A model generated the notes under the pieces. The model worked only from the letters and a program-made list of their open reading frames with translations. It had not been told where the DNA came from and searched no databases. From the NCBI GenBank assembly GCA_023853785.1, contig JAJIRX010000829.1, positions 248,001-312,000 on the forward strand: a stretch of 64,000 bases of DNA. Reading direction: 5' to 3'. Source of the DNA: Psilocybe azurescens (taxonomy: Eukaryota > Basidiomycota > Agaricomycetes > Agaricales > Agrocybaceae). The translations under genes and the position numbers were made by a program. Numbering within the stretch: the stretch's first letter is position 1; each line of letters starts with the position of its first letter. Shown in pieces: positions 23,992 to 36,814 of the stretch.

Positions 23992-25636
23992 ATGGATGTA
24001 AGATTCTACCCTCAATGAACGTCGTATGCAGTGACTTTACTTTCGCAGTCCCCTGTAATCAAAATCACCTTTCCATTCGAACCAGGCGTCATATATGACA
24101 GCGAAGAACGAATTGCTTTCTGGGACTCTCCCAACACTATCCAATGGTTCAAAGATCGAGGCTACACCCTATACCAGCGCATTTGGGATGACTCCAGAGC
24201 CACACACACGTCTTTTCCAACCTTTCCTCCGAACGCTGAGCGCGTCTCGGAAAATCAGCTTGTCGAGGCCGAATATCCATATGCTCATTATGATCTGGAG
24301 ACCATGGACCACTATACATGCATAAAGGCACCCCTTCGTGCTATGGAACTGACTGTAAGCATTTGCAAATCTGCAATCATATTAATGTCCGACATGTGTA
24401 CTCAATGTGTGCCAGGGGAAAGTCGTGTTTGCTCAGGACTCCCTCAAGCGACATGTTGCAATCAAACTTGTGCGAGACGACACAGACGAATACCGCATTC
24501 TGCGATATCTGAACCAGCAAAACCCAGAGATATTGAAAGACAATTGTGTGATCCCCGTTCTAGAACTGCTACCTATCGAAGGATTTTTGGTTTGCAGTGA
24601 TGCCAAGGTCAGTCACTCAATCGACAGCTTCTGGTTTAGCCTAACAGAGTAACCAACTCGTTGAAGATGGGGAACAGGGGTTCACAATCCCGAACCAATA
24701 TTTTTGCACGATGTTGTCGTTACTATACGTTCAATGTTGAAGGTACGCTCAATCTTACGCGAGTACCAGTCATCTTGTAACACAGATCATTAGGGAATGA
24801 GCTACCTTCATGACCATAATATTGCCCATGGCGTCAGTGTTTCATCTTTTGGTCCAACCGGGCATCCTGTTCACATCCCATTTCATAGGATATCAATGAT
24901 ACAAATGTGCTCGTCAATCATTTTTCCGACATGTATATGGCTAATGAGAAGCGCAAAATTTTACGCCAAGAGAGATCTCTATGTTACGCGCTCTTCGACT
25001 TTGACTTTTCCGTCATGCTACCTCCGGAGACCAATAAAAGGAATACCGACTGCCCTATGATAGGTCGTGGGGCAGCTTCAACTTAAGCGGCGATACGTCC
25101 GCTGGAGAATATGACTATGATCCATTTGTCTTCGATGTGGGTGCTATGGGTGTCACGATCTGTCAGTTATATCAGGTTTGTCCTATCTGCTGTTTTCCTT
25201 TCTCCCAAAGCATACTTGAACGATTCTTCACTAGCACCTGGCAGAGGATCTTCCCTTGCTTGCACCCCTTCTCGACATGATGACCACCTGGGATCTCGAA
25301 CGTCGATTTACTGCATCTGAAGCTCTCCAATTTTTTGAAGAACGCCTTTCTGAAATATCGGAGGACGATCTCAGCTTCAAATTTTTCTTTGATACTTGTA
25401 TAGACCAGCGTTACAACGAATACAATAGATGGGAGAATGTTCCTCCCGAGTTTGCGGAAAGGTGGAAAGCATACAAGGTGTCACCTATCCCTTGGCGTCT
25501 TAAAATGCTTCGTTTCATCTACCGACATTCGAGAAATGGCCATATCCTTCCAATGATACGTTTATCCTTATTTCGCCTTTCATCGATGCCCTACCGGTTC
25601 TACAAATGGATCTTTCCTTCCAAAATCACAATCTAA
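23992..25636 (+). pseudogene. K3: kinase-like gene with two frameshifts
   Basis: Seven-exon layout of the family: 23992-23997 (ATG GAT), 24049-24354, 24416-24607, 24667-24742, 24794-24832, 24889-25175, 25235-25636. Exon 3 has TTTTT at 24594-24598 where K7 has TTTT, giving DGFLVCSD-type misreading in place of GFWFAVMP. Exon 6 has AAAA at 25036-25039 where K9 has AAAAA, and reading leaves the family frame. HVAIK, HGDINDTN, DFDFS, FDVGAMG and RRFTASEAL are otherwise all present. It is very similar to K7, which shares the exon 6 lesion. Either a recent pseudogene or affected by assembly error. Confidence 0.75.
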
Positions 25637-26088
25637 CGCCCCACTCCATTGTTTACTATCTCTTGTTCTGATCTCGCTATCCTCGTCAGCTTGTATGTTG
25701 TGGATTCCTGGTTTTTGGAGTTACGGTTATACTTTCTCTCCTCTATTGGCGTTTAAATCAGCCTGTTTTCGTTGGATACTTATTGTTTTCGTCCGTTCTA
25801 GATTATATAGCCATAAATACATATTTCCACCTTGTCAAGTATTTTACTCCGTTTAAACACCGTTGAAATTTAGTCTGCTTCACTCTTCTTTATCCAAACA
25901 ATTGTGTGTACCGAATATGGATTGGTTGTAGAGTATATAGGCAACTGTACACCATTACACACATCCCCAATTACTACCGAGATTTATTCGATACCAAGTC
26001 AAATTCAAGTCGATTCCCACCTGACGAATCTTAGACCCCATAACAGCGGCCGCCTCGAACGGTGAGTGCAACTCGTGTTGGGTAGCTC

Positions 26089-27710
26089 ATGGAACCTCAG
26101 GTAATAAGCCTCTCTCACTGTCCTCACTGGTCTCCTTGCAATGAGTTCACAAGTTGCTTTCCATTAGATAACTTTCCCCTTCGTCGCTTTGGATAAGTCG
26201 CTTTCCATCCAGATAGCTTTCCCCTCAGGCTTCGTCGCTGGGGAAGACGGCGATCTCACAGAGCGTAAGGCCTTTTGGAACTCCCCAAATACTGTTCAAT
26301 GGTTCAAAAAACATGGCTACATGCTATATCAAAATGTTGGCGACTCGTACATAACCCGTCCAACATATCCTTCTGAAGTTGCATGTACCAAACCCGAATA
26401 TCCAAACGCTTACTATGACCCAAGTGATACAGAAGTCCAGGAGATCACTGTGAGCCCTTCCACTGTCTCATATAAATTAGTTTCTAAGGCCTTTACCTAT
26501 CTCAGGGGAAAGTTGCGTTTGCCCAAGATTCTCTCAACCAACATGTTGCAATCAAAATTGTGCGAGCGGAGACAGATGAATATCGCATCCTGCAATTTTT
26601 AAGTCAGCAGAAGCTAGAGACCTTGAAGGAGAATTGTATAATCCCAGTTTTAGACCTGTTGCCCGTCGAAGGCTTCTGGTTTGCCGTTATGCCACGGTAT
26701 GTGATCTGAGTAAACCTCGATTCTGTGCACCATATTAAATTTTAAGATGGGGTACTGGGATTATTCATCCCTCTATGCAACGTATGCATGAAGTCATCTT
26801 CTTGATGCATTCAATGTTGAAGGTGCGGTTCTTAACTGCCACATGCAATCTGGCTAACCAATACCTATGTAGGCTTTGGCTTATCTACATAAACACAACA
26901 TTGTCCATCATGTCTGTTCTTTTTTCTTTTGTTGGTTGTGTTTATTTACGTTCTCTTATAGGACATCGCTCTGAAGAATTTCTTGGTAAATCATTTCGCC
27001 TACCATAATATCTTCTCCGTGCCTCAAAATAATACACGGAGTCGTTTACGATCGAGGAAGTGTATCTCATATGCAATCATGGATTTTGACCTTTCTATCA
27101 TGCTTCCCCAGAGGCTGATAGAAATGCGTTTCGGCGCCCCTATTACGAGTCATGGGGTACCTTCAATCTGGTCGACGACACGGCTGCGGGTGAATTCGAA
27201 TACAACCCCTTTGTCTTTGATGTTGGTGTTATGGGTGCTCTGATGTGCAAACGCTTTCAGGTCGGTATTTCACTTGTGGCATGTCATTCTATATCTGACT
27301 CTTTTATAGCACATGTCGCGGGATCTTCCTATGTTGGCACCACTTCTCGACAAAATGACTACTTGGGACCTCAATAGTCGATTCACGGCCTCAGAAGCCC
27401 TTCAATTCTTCGAAGAGCGTATGGCAGAGCTCTCGGATGAACAGCTGCAAGTGATTTTTGGGATGAACGTCTGAGAATCCCGTATAATGAATACGATCGA
27501 TGGGAAGGCTTACCCATTTGCTTTGTGGAGAGGTGGAAAGCATATCGAGTTGCACCCCTGCCTTGGCACATGCGATTTCTTCGTTCATTGTGCCAGAGAC
27601 GGTACTTTTATTATATCGTGCCAAAGACTAGGATGTTTTTCTACAGACTTTTGTCTCCTCCACGTTGGTTCTTTAGTACGTGGATTACGCCATCAAAAAT
27701 TTTCGTTTAA
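26089..27710 (+). pseudogene. K4: kinase-like gene of the MEPQ subtype, two frameshifts
   Basis: Exons 26089-26100 (ATG GAA CCT CAG), 26213-26449, 26506-26696, 26747-26822, 26873-26911, 26962-27260, 27310-27710. Two one-base deletions are inferred: CCCC at 27106-27109 (K1 keeps CCCCC) and TTTTT at 27455-27459. The catalytic loop is HHDIALKN: the usual HGD glycine is histidine. Just before exon 2 a 30-base stretch is repeated (ATAACTTTCCCCTTCGTCGC and ATAGCTTTCCCC...TTCGTCGC), giving two candidate acceptors. An alternative intronless start at 26189 exists. Copies of its 5' part are K1 (inverted) and K8. Confidence 0.7.
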
Positions 27711-28149
27711 CGCGCTGCTTGTTGTGTTAATCATTATATATCTACCCCAGTTTACTGCAGTATCTGATGATTTTGATCTTTGGCTTTAATATCTCTGTCA
27801 TGCGTCACCCGGATGTCGCTCTGTCAAAGGCTGGAATAACAGACTTTACACAGCAGCTTGGCAGGGCAGTGAGAACCGTCTTACATAGGCCAGTTTGGTC
27901 GTCTTTCTTCAAGTTCGGTAAACAGGACCGTGACCAATGTAAGCACCACATGGCGACCATGAAGAACAGTGACTGCATCTAGGCTAAACCTAGCGAACAA
28001 CGGTGAACCTCGCTTAGCACCCATTGTTCGACGCGATAACGTGACTCAATCGGATATTTTTGTCTTGTTCAGTGCCACATTGGCGCATTTAGTTTAAAAG
28101 CACAAATTTATCCTTAGGGTTTTTCCCATTCTTAATTCTTTCATACACA
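27711..28149. other. Intergenic, no gene seen
   Basis: Sequence after K4 without a supported gene. A 71-codon frame at 27767-27982 has no paralogue or splice partner in the window. Confidence 0.4.
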
Positions 28150-28501
28150 ATGTCTGGGTTCTTCACAGTACGAAGTAGCCCAAGAATCTGCAAAGGAACC
28201 TACCACCACAGACCACGCTGCGTCTCCTCACTACAAGTACAAGACTACTCCGTATTTTCCCAGCCGACAGTAAACCCGAACACGAGGAAGTCACTCAAAC
28301 ACGCCGAGATGGACCGGCATTCTGATAGAGCTCGTTGATTCGACCCGACAATATGGGGAACAAGTGCAAGATTATAGCTATCAACCTGTCTTGTGGGTGG
28401 ACACGCCTCTGTCATGGAATATCCAGTTCCGAAATGCCCCCTATTCCCCTATTCCGTCGGACAGTCTCGGGAGTCGGGCTGTTGTCGGGTGGAAGAAGTG
28501 A
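28150..28501 (+). other. Possible gene fragment, unknown
   Basis: One frame is open from 28169 to 28501 apart from a single TAA near 28268, and its last 60 codons read like real protein (VLWVDTPLSWNIQF, ends GWKK stop at 28499-28501). An ATG at 28150 lies in another frame, so a splice or frameshift would be needed. No paralogue was found in the window and no family was recognised. Confidence 0.3.
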
Positions 28502-29162
28502 AGCCTTTTAAGTCCGTTACAGTAGGCCTCTGCCTATCTCGGACACATGAAAAGTACTTGGAGGACTCAGTGTTGAAAAGACCAAATCAATCAGATAAAA
28601 ACTGTGTGATTGGGAGGTAAACGCGTAGCGTAAAATAATGTAAATACTGTACTTATATACTGTAAATACAATTTATACTAACTAAATTTACTCTATAACG
28701 GAGAATTCAGTTTATATAAAAAATCTACATACTTGTGGCTGCGTATTCAGCGCACGGGATCACGGGAATTGTGCTGTTTGATTCCCATATCCCAACACTC
28801 AGATTATACATAATGGACGAGATTTAATTGTACATGTGGGAGTAAATGAGAGCGACATTGAAGTGAAGAGATAAGATTGCAGAGTTTTGTAGTTTGTCGA
28901 GACCCATGTTTGTGTGGCTGAGCGGTTTGAACCTAACAAGTTCTGAATTTACTGAATTCAACCAATTAGTACAAATCAATTGTATTGCCAGTGCCATCGA
29001 CGACGCGCCATTTACGTCTACATAACAAGGTGCCCTTCCTTTCTTATATCGGTTTCAGCATAACATAACATTCGTACTTAGTCGTCACCTAGATTCACGC
29101 CTCAAGCTTTAGTTTTTCCACTGGCCCCAGACACTGCCCATGTGCGTCGCTTTTTGGATATC
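28502..29162. other. AT-rich intergenic region and K5 promoter
   Basis: Contains a very AT-rich tract (28630-28730, with repeated TATA/TAAATA runs). The last 60 bases before 29163 resemble the flank of the solo kinase head at 19719. No gene seen. Confidence 0.5.
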
Positions 29163-30794
29163 ATGGAGGTAAGATTGCTCCCTCAATGTACATCGTATAC
29201 ACAGTGATGTTACACGACCTGTCGTAGTCCCCTGTAATCAAAATCACCTTTCCATTCGAACGAGGCGAGATATGCGACTACAGCGAGCGATTCGTTTTCT
29301 GGGACTCTCCCGACACAATTCAATGGTTCAAAGATCGAGGCTACACCTTATATCAGCGCATGTGGGATGATTCGGAAGCAACGGATGCGTGTTTTCCGAC
29401 CTTTCCTTCGGACGTCGAGTTCGTCGAAGCCCAATATCCCTATGCTTGTTATGATTTAGATTCCATGGATTGCCCCGGTTCGTGTCCAAAGGCACCCCTT
29501 CGTGCTTGGGAAGCAACTGTAAGTAATTTTGATATCTTACCAAGTGGACTTTTGTCATCGGCTTGACGACGTCAACAGGGCAAAGTCATGTTTGCTCAGG
29601 ATTCCCTCAAACGACATGTTGCGATCAAACTAGTGCGAGCCGACACAGACGAGTATCGCGTGCTGCGATATCTGAGCCAGCAAAGTGTAGATATACTGAA
29701 AGAAAATTGTATTATCCCCGTTCTAGATCTACTACCTATTGAAAGATTTTGGTTTGCAGTGATGCCGAGGTAAGCCCTTCGACCGATGCTGGACAGCTTT
29801 AGAAATAGCCTGACAAAGTCGTAAACTCTTTGAAGATAGGGATCGAACATCCTCACACCCAGTCCTCGTTTTTTATTTGAAGTTGTCGATATCATACATT
29901 CGATGTTGAAGGTACTACGCTGGATTAGACTCACCCACAACGATTTTACTGACGCAGGAAAACAGGGACTGAACTATCTCCATAGCCACAATATTGCCCA
30001 TGGGGTCAGTCTTTCATTCCTAAACCAATCTAACCGAATATTTGTTCACGTCGGTCTTCGTAGGACATTAATGATGAAAATGTTCTAGTGAACCATTTCT
30101 CTGACATGTATCTGTTAGATCATCGGCGTTCCGATCTACGCCGCAACAAGTCTCTGTCCTATGCGCTCTTTGATTTTGACTTTTCAGTCATGCTGGACCC
30201 CGAGGCTAATAAAAAGAATTCCGGCTTCCCTATCGAAGATCTTGGGGACCTTCAATAAGAGCTTTGACACGGCCGCTGGAGAATACGACTACAATCCGTT
30301 TGTCTTTGATGTGGGTGCCATGGGTGTCTCCCTTTGTTATTGCTATCAGGTGAGCTACTTCTATTGTTATTGGTCGCCCATGGATGACACTATGCTACCA
30401 GCATCTGGCAAAAGACCTTCCCTTGCTAGCACCCCTGCTCGACATGATGACTACTTGGGATCTTGATCGTCGGTTCACTGCATCTGAAGCCCTTCTATTT
30501 TTTGAAGAACGTCTTTCCGAAGTGCCAGCGGAAGATCTCCAGGTCACAGTCCCCAACCCTTTCTCTGACCAGCATTACTTGATATGCAACAGATGGGCAA
30601 ATGTCCCTCCCGAATTTGGGGAAAGGTGGAAAGCTTACAGGACGCCACCTATCCCTTGGCGTCTTAAAACGCTTCGTTTCATATACCGACACTCGATAAA
30701 CCGTCATATCCTGCCGAAGATACGTTTGTTTTTCCTTCGCCTTCCGTCGATGCCCTGCCAGTTCCCCAAATGGATCTTCCCTTCCAGAATCTAA
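29163..30794 (+). pseudogene. K5: kinase-like gene with a stop and a frameshift
   Basis: Exons 29163-29168 (ATG GAG), 29228-29518, 29579-29769, 29836-29911, 29966-30004, 30063-30349, 30402-30794. In exon 4 the conserved tryptophan codon TGG right after the acceptor is TAG (29837-29839). In exon 6 the conserved AAAAAGG reads AAAAAG near 30216, one base short, at the same place where K3 and K7 lack an A. HVAIK, HGDINDEN, DFDFS and RRFTASEAL are present. The substitution makes it a genuine pseudogene candidate irrespective of homopolymer errors. Confidence 0.75.
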
Positions 30795-31054
30795 CGCCCA
30801 CGCCCCACCCTTTGCTATCTCTTGCTCTGATCTCATTTTCTTTGTGTGTTGCCTAACCTGTATTCCATCAGTAACACCCCATACAGCCGTAGTTGTAACG
30901 TGATCTTCACCGATATAGAAAACGGCGCCTTTTGTAAAATGTCAAAAAGACATCAAGAACAGACATCAAAAAAAAAAACTGAAAATGGCCGGAAAACACG
31001 ACCGTGAAATCCCGTAATATGTAAATAAAAACTAAGTAAAATCATCGTCCTCCA
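30795..31054. other. Convergent 3' intergenic region
   Basis: Short spacer between K5 (plus) and the carrier gene (minus), containing an A-rich run at 30969-30979. No gene seen. Confidence 0.5.
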
Positions 31055-32504
31055 CTATCCAAAATGCTTCCTCAATCCATCATAAATTAAGAAAATAATC
31101 GCACTGCTCGGGATGCTCCTGGCGACCGTGATCCCACAGCCCGCGTAGAGCCCCCTGACGCCCTGTGCGCGGTACATCGCCATAAACGTCCCTCCGAACG
31201 TCGGCTTCGGGGTGTTTGATGTTGTATTGGCAGTCCCGCCTGGAAGGGTGCCAGTAGATGGCCGCAGCTCCTCAGCGGTCTGCATCGCGCTCTTGACGGT
31301 GTCCGCGGGGAAGAGCGCGAGGTTGAACGCGGCGCCTGCGCAGGCGCCCGAGAACGCCGACTCCCATGGCCGCAGACCAGTCTCCTTCTTGTTCTTCTCG
31401 TCACCACCGCTGCCAACCTCACCCTCATCCGAAGCGTACAACGCAGACGTCCGCCGCCGTCGCGCGAGCAGCACCGACGCCACATACTCCTTCGTGCCGA
31501 ACCATGCGGCGGTGCCACCCGTCTCGCGGATGAGCGTGCCCGTCTGCCCAAGCCACAGCCCACGCACGCCCGTCGTGCGGATGACGGACAGGAAGACGGC
31601 GATGGGACCGGGGAGGGCGCGTGTAGGGAGGGCGGCGGCAGAGGCGCTGGAGGAGGAGATGGAAGAGGATTGGGGGACGAGCATCTGGACTTGCATTTTA
31701 CACTTGACGAGTTCGATTGGGGTGCTATTTTTCGGTTTTTTTTTTCAGTCATGTTCAGGATGAATAAGATAGTAAGAACAAAACAAAAGAAAGAAAGAAA
31801 AGAGCAGAGACGCACAGAATGAAACTCGTCACGGCGCCCGCTCCTGCAGCCGCCAACACGATGTGATATAGCGGAAGCTTGTCGTCCGCCGTCCGGCTGG
31901 TTACCCTACGAATAAGGTTTTGGAATTCGCCATAGGCGACGAAGAGCGACGCGTTCTCAGCCATGGCGCCTACGACGGGTGCTGGAAGGCCCTATATGGA
32001 TGGCATACATAGGTCAATACACCCTGAAAAAAGATACAAAAAAGGGGACAGAGGGAGAGAGAAGCGGCATGCATAAAAATAGAAAATCTCATAGAAAAGG
32101 AAAAAATCAAACGAAGATGACGCACGCGATAAAGCCCCCTCACACCCTCCTTCTTCCACGTCTGAGTCAGACAATCGATCGGCCCACTAAACCTTGCCGT
32201 CGAGTCGAGGACCTGGGACTGCAGGCGGACTTTCGTCAGATCGAACGGGTGCTCGAAGACCTTGGACACCATGCCTGCGGCCTGTTTTTCATTATAGTAA
32301 GTATCATGATCATAATAACAGTGTGTGGGTGAAGTGTGATCCTTTATGATTTGCAACGAGGTTCAACGAGGTAAAGCGGAAGGAGGGAGGGAAAGAGGGG
32401 GTAGGGAGAAGACGCACGCTACCGTAAGCTATGTCTTTGGCAGCGCGTATAACTGTCGACTCTGTGGTCAAGCCATCTATCAGTGCATCAGGGGAGGTCT
32501 CCAT
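31055..32504 (-). CDS. ORT1: Mitochondrial carrier, ornithine/basic amino acid type
   Basis: Four exons with GT-AG introns: 32418-32504, 32126-32281, 31816-31991, 31055-31724; 362 residues, all phases agree, no internal stop. The three carrier repeats are visible: PFDLTK in exon 2, PIELVK across the exon 3/4 junction and PADTVK in exon 4, each the PX(D/E)XX(K/R) signature that closes the carrier on the matrix side. The start AYGSAAGMVSKVFEHPFD and the exon 3 run VGAMAENASLFVAYGEFQ fit the Ort1/ARG-13 group, which exchanges mitochondrial ornithine for cytosolic substrates in arginine metabolism. A linker of low complexity is present between repeats 2 and 3. Substrate is inferred from similarity recalled from memory. 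The plus-strand copy at 1-1260 is its pseudogene. Confidence 0.8.
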
Positions 32505-32740
32505 CTTGTTGTGTATGTATAGGTCTTCTTCGTGTGTTCAAAGACCCCTGGTGTAGAGTGATATTCGGCCGAGTGGCCACGAAGAGCTGGGTGGAGGAAA
32601 CGAATGTAAGAGTCGTGGTTCGATGGTACGGTCCTTAGAACATCGTTCGTGGTCCTGGATATATGTATGATGAAAAAGGAGTGCAGTTGTAATGCAATGC
32701 GAGTTGCTCGGAAATTAGAATATCAAAATCCGCAAAGGCT
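32505..32740 (-). promoter_or_regulatory. Upstream region of the carrier gene
   Basis: Region 5' of the carrier start codon up to the duplicated block. No specific element was identified. Confidence 0.3.
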
Positions 32741-34930
32741 GTGGAACCCCAATTATTTAGCCAACCAACTAACCGCTTATTCGGTGCCGATAAGTCAAAG
32801 AGACACGTACATGGTGAATGTTAACGTTAGAGCAAGAGTCAAGGATGTCCACCGTCGTAGGGGTTCGTTAAAAGACAAAGACAAAGACAAAGACGAGCTC
32901 TCGGAGCATGGCATGGCAGTCGTCGGACCTTGCAGCTTGCTGCCCTGGTCAGGTTCTCCACTTTTCACGCGCGTGCGGTGGGTGATCACTGATCGCACGT
33001 GGCTAACCCATCTTATCTCCGACATCCTCCTTTATCAGATAATATCACTAGCGCTCAGCGTGCTTGGCGCTTGTGCAGCCCCCTTTCGTTTGGGTGAAGC
33101 GATGGTGCGTTGCTGTGCGTGACGATTTGTCTCAATGGATGTAATGAGTCCATCCGGGTATATATTCACCTGATAAACTATGTTCACCTCGGCGTGCTCT
33201 GGTTTTAAAACCCTCATTTTGATAGCTTGGTCTTTTACAGCAATATAGTAGCTTGTTGTCGTCAGTCTCTTACCAGAACTTGAGTGCTGACACGGTGCAT
33301 GTGCACGTCTAATAATATTTTAGTTAGCCTTACCGGGAGACGTAGGTACACAAGTTGATGCAAATTATTCTATCGACAGAACAAATTCAATTGAACACTA
33401 ACAAGATCAAACCCGCCTCTTCCACACAACCAACCTTTCTTTATCAATATGCGAGGGAGACGACACTTCCGGAACTTTATCCAGAATCTTCTCAAAGTTC
33501 GGCGCAAACAGCTCCTCATAGTGCTCGGGCCTGATATAGTACGGTGGGCCTTCCGGCGTGTATGGGCTGAATATCGGATACACGATGACGATGAGGTGGC
33601 CGCCTGGTTTTACGAGTGCCGTCATTTGCGTGCCCCAAGTTTTGCGCATTAGAGGGGGGATGACGCAGAAGAATCTGGTGTCAAGAAAACAATATATGGA
33701 TCAATACATATATGTGTCGTCAGAATACGATACTGTTTTGACTGTTGCATTAAGTAAAAGTATGTACGTGTGGTCATATACCAAATCAAATTGCTCGCTC
33801 TCGGATGGATCGAACATAAAAAAAAATCCTGGTTGCTGATGCTCGCAGAAAGGTTGAAATTCTTGGCCTTGGCTTCGTCAATCAACCTAAACGTTCAAAT
33901 TAAATACTCATGACTGAGTCATGGTCTCGACCTTACAATTAAAAGCCAACGCACTGATTGGCCTTTTTAATAACAGTCTCCGCAATCTCAAGTCCAAGGC
34001 AACTGAGACCCGTCGCTTGAGCGATGTATATGAGATCATATCCCTATAGCACATTCCGTTACAGATTAAATCGCCCACATAGTAAGCATGAAATTAAAAA
34101 AACAATTTTAAGAGAACCAAAGGGACTCACAGATCCACACCCCGGAACCAATGCCCTCCCACTCAAAGGAAGATCCAGCCCACTCGATTCAACAGCCTCC
34201 TTGAGCGACAGTTGCGTATCGCCAGCGTCCCACGGGGTAACGCCTCTCCGCCTATCAAAGGGCCGTATGATACATCTGAGATCTTAACATGCCGGGAGGA
34301 GGATATGCAGGGAAGATGAGCCTCTCACCAAGCAGTCTCCCAGGTCGACTGGTCGTCCGGTTTGATGATGTCTTTGAGCTGTAGCTAAGATTGATCTTGA
34401 GGTTGTACCGCCATGGTAAATAAGCACTTAGAGTGTTTAGTATGGTATGCAATAGGCGAAGATTCTTCACCAAGACAATGAAGTTACAGTTCGTGGTCTA
34501 GTTACACTTGAGTTACAAGGCCGGTACCTGATTGTTTCATTCACAAGACGGCATTTTCTAAGCGGTCGGCCCGGCACCCATCTCTCCTCTCTCTTTCCAA
34601 TTCTGGACGCCAGTCCCAACAACGTACAAAGTGAACCAGACTTGAATTCCACACCCGCGCACAATCATTGCGCTTTAATATTCCTTGTATATGCTGTCGT
34701 AACATTGCAAGGATATTACAGTGTGTTGCATTCTGACTCGATTGATATGGTGTCTGCATTATATTATACTTATATTGTAGCAAATAACAATGAACGATGG
34801 AGGAATTACCCAAAAGAAATGGCGTACAAGAAGAACTGAAAACCCATTGGTGTATCGTAAGTCGCGATAGAGGGAGGGTAGTGGGGGGCGAGGAAATAGG
34901 ATACGAAAGGGAAGTAGAGATAAACAGACA
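32741..34930. repeat. Direct segmental duplication, copy 1
   Basis: About 2.2 kb similar in order and orientation to 42466-44610. It starts around CTTATTCGGTGCCGATAAGT and ends around GGAAGTAGAGATA. It carries methyltransferase copy Z1 plus both flanks, including a short ACAAAG microsatellite (32876-32897) that is shorter in copy 2. Confidence 0.9.
33407..34414 (-). pseudogene. Z1: TPMT-type methyltransferase, broken copy
   Basis: Same five exons as Z2 (43096-44105), but the CAG codon near residue 10 is TAG (34385-34387), and exon 4 carries an A9 run (33818-33826) two bases longer than the matching Z2 segment, shifting the frame. Splice sites, the LVPGCGSGYD motif and the C-terminal exon remain recognisable. 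An ATG downstream of the stop could not rescue the second lesion. Confidence 0.8.
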
Positions 34931-35173
34931 CCGCCAGCACCATTTTAATGCTTAACCTTTACACCACTCGGATGCGAGACCAGCTTGCCCGTCCGGGGTC
35001 GTTACAACTTAATCAGTGAAGTGAAGGTCTTGTGTACTGAGTGAGGGGACTTGAGCAACATTATGTGTAGAGAAAAGCTAATTATCGGGCGTCAGATACT
35101 ACTAGTACTACAATCAATAGTGCATTTTCTCCAGAGTGATATGTCTGTTGTCCAAAACAACAGACTCAACAAA
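34931..35173. other. Spacer after the duplication, no gene seen
   Basis: Short region between the duplicated block and the stop of the SRPK-like gene. Nothing recognised. Confidence 0.5.
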
Positions 35174-36814
35174 TCAGGATGTAATCCAGGCATGTTCTAG
35201 CAGCTCCGCGGCGCTGGCCCGGTCTGAAGGCTTCAGTCGTAACATAGACTTCAAAAAATCGACACAAAGTGGCTTGTCAACATCATCAAGGACATGATAG
35301 GTATCCAAAGCTGCCGCCAGATTCTGACGTGTCCGAACCCGGAGACGTAAATGACCTTGACGGGAATCATTCACATCAGTGTTTATCCTCAGTAATTATC
35401 AACTAATTAACCTACCTTCGGGCATAAAGTATTTATCAAAGTACTTTCCTTTCCGGATGTATTCGAGGTCGAATTCATCCCCAGTGATGACGGGCATATG
35501 AGCGAGATGGTAGCTTTCAGCGCTCCATGTAGGTCCGCTTTGTGGGCTAAAGAGCCAATTCCCGGTGAGAAACTCGAACAACTGAATATCTCCATCGTCA
35601 GTCGTTGTGTAACAGGAAAATGAGCAACATAAAACGAGGATTTACTTACCAAGCATCCCAAGTTCCATATGTCCGCACTGGTATTCCAATCATTACCCAG
35701 GATAACCTCTGGTGCACGCAATGCATTAGGCTGGATGACGTCTGCATGAAAACCGTCTACAGTCGTCGCTAGTATTGATTTTTGGTGAGATCTATACCCC
35801 CGTGTCTGCTAAATCATTACTCACCGGTCCCAAAATCTGTCAATTGGATCTCACAGTTGGGTGGCATACCATTTACATTCTGTAGGTCATCAAAACTGAA
35901 TGAAATGAGCGGATGGGATAATGTAACAGGTGTGGAATATTTAGGCATGGGTAATGATTTATCCGATTCCGACACCTCAGTTATATATCGCTGAATGACG
36001 CTGTCCGCATTCGAAAGGGTGATAAGAATGTTAGATGGTTTGAGGTCTTTCAGAGTAATAGCTGCGGTAAGAATATTGCAGAGCATCATATGCAACAACA
36101 ATCTTACCAGTATGCACTATCCGACATTCGCGATGAAGAAAGTCCAGCGCAACTAGTAATTGTTTGGCGATGCTTTTAACAAAGGGAACGGGAAGTTTTT
36201 GGTTAGGATTAAAAACACAACCATGGAATGCCCCCAACGCTTCGAAGACGAGGCAAAGATGGGGACCATGATGATCTGTGATAGTAAAATTGTCTAGCAA
36301 TGTCACGATGTGTCTGGAACCAGAATGGGTTTTCAAGTGAGTATTAATACGTTGGAGAACATTGAGCTCATTGGCTAGTTTGCCTTGGACCTGTGTCGCG
36401 TGAGTAGACAGTATCTTGATAGCAACATAGGGTTGACGAGCATGGTGCCCCCTGCTTGCAGCAGAAGACGAAAATGAGACACATGAATCTTAGTATGATG
36501 TAGGCTCACCTCATATCTCGAGCGAGCCAAACGCTGGAATGGATCCCCCATCCCAGCTTTCCAACCAAAGTATACCTTGAATTCAGAGTAGAAGTCAAAG
36601 CTGCTGCATAAAATCCGCCGTTCTCAGTGACAGAGTGTCCCAGAGGTTCTTCGGGGAATTTAATTATTTGCTTGGGTGATCTACAAAGAAAATGGAGAAT
36701 GCGACTGGAAGCATTGAATATGCTTTTCATGGTAGTGAAACCGAACAAGGCACATATCGCGGTCTCTGCTGTCAGTACTTTTAAACGATAATGACACTCA
36801 ATATGACTAAGCAT
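35174..36814 (-). CDS. SRPK-like serine/threonine protein kinase
   Basis: Six exons: 36510-36814, 36108-36451, 35825-36046, 35650-35768, 35416-35581, 35174-35355; 445 residues from the first ATG, or 417 from the ATG at 36730 (MKSIFNASS), which I find equally likely. All canonical motifs are present: glycine loop GKLGWGIHSSVW, VAIK, catalytic loop HTDLKPSN (joined across the exon 2/3 intron), DFGT, APEVILG, DIWNLGC and a C-terminal RASAAELLEHAW. The long insert between DLKPSN and DFG and the WxxRDxR style glycine loop place it with SR-protein kinases, which phosphorylate arginine/serine-rich splicing factors. It is shorter than most SRPKs, as is common in the expanded fungal group. It is unrelated in detail to the K family next door. 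Confidence 0.8.

Noticed and set aside
30495..30836. 113-codon minus-strand frame over the last exon of K5
   Set aside because: Shadow of the kinase exon; the same antisense frame appears wherever that exon is copied.
32649..33122. 157-codon plus-strand frame
   Set aside because: Lies across the edge of the duplicated block and is not kept open in the second copy (42497-42727 is short and diverged).
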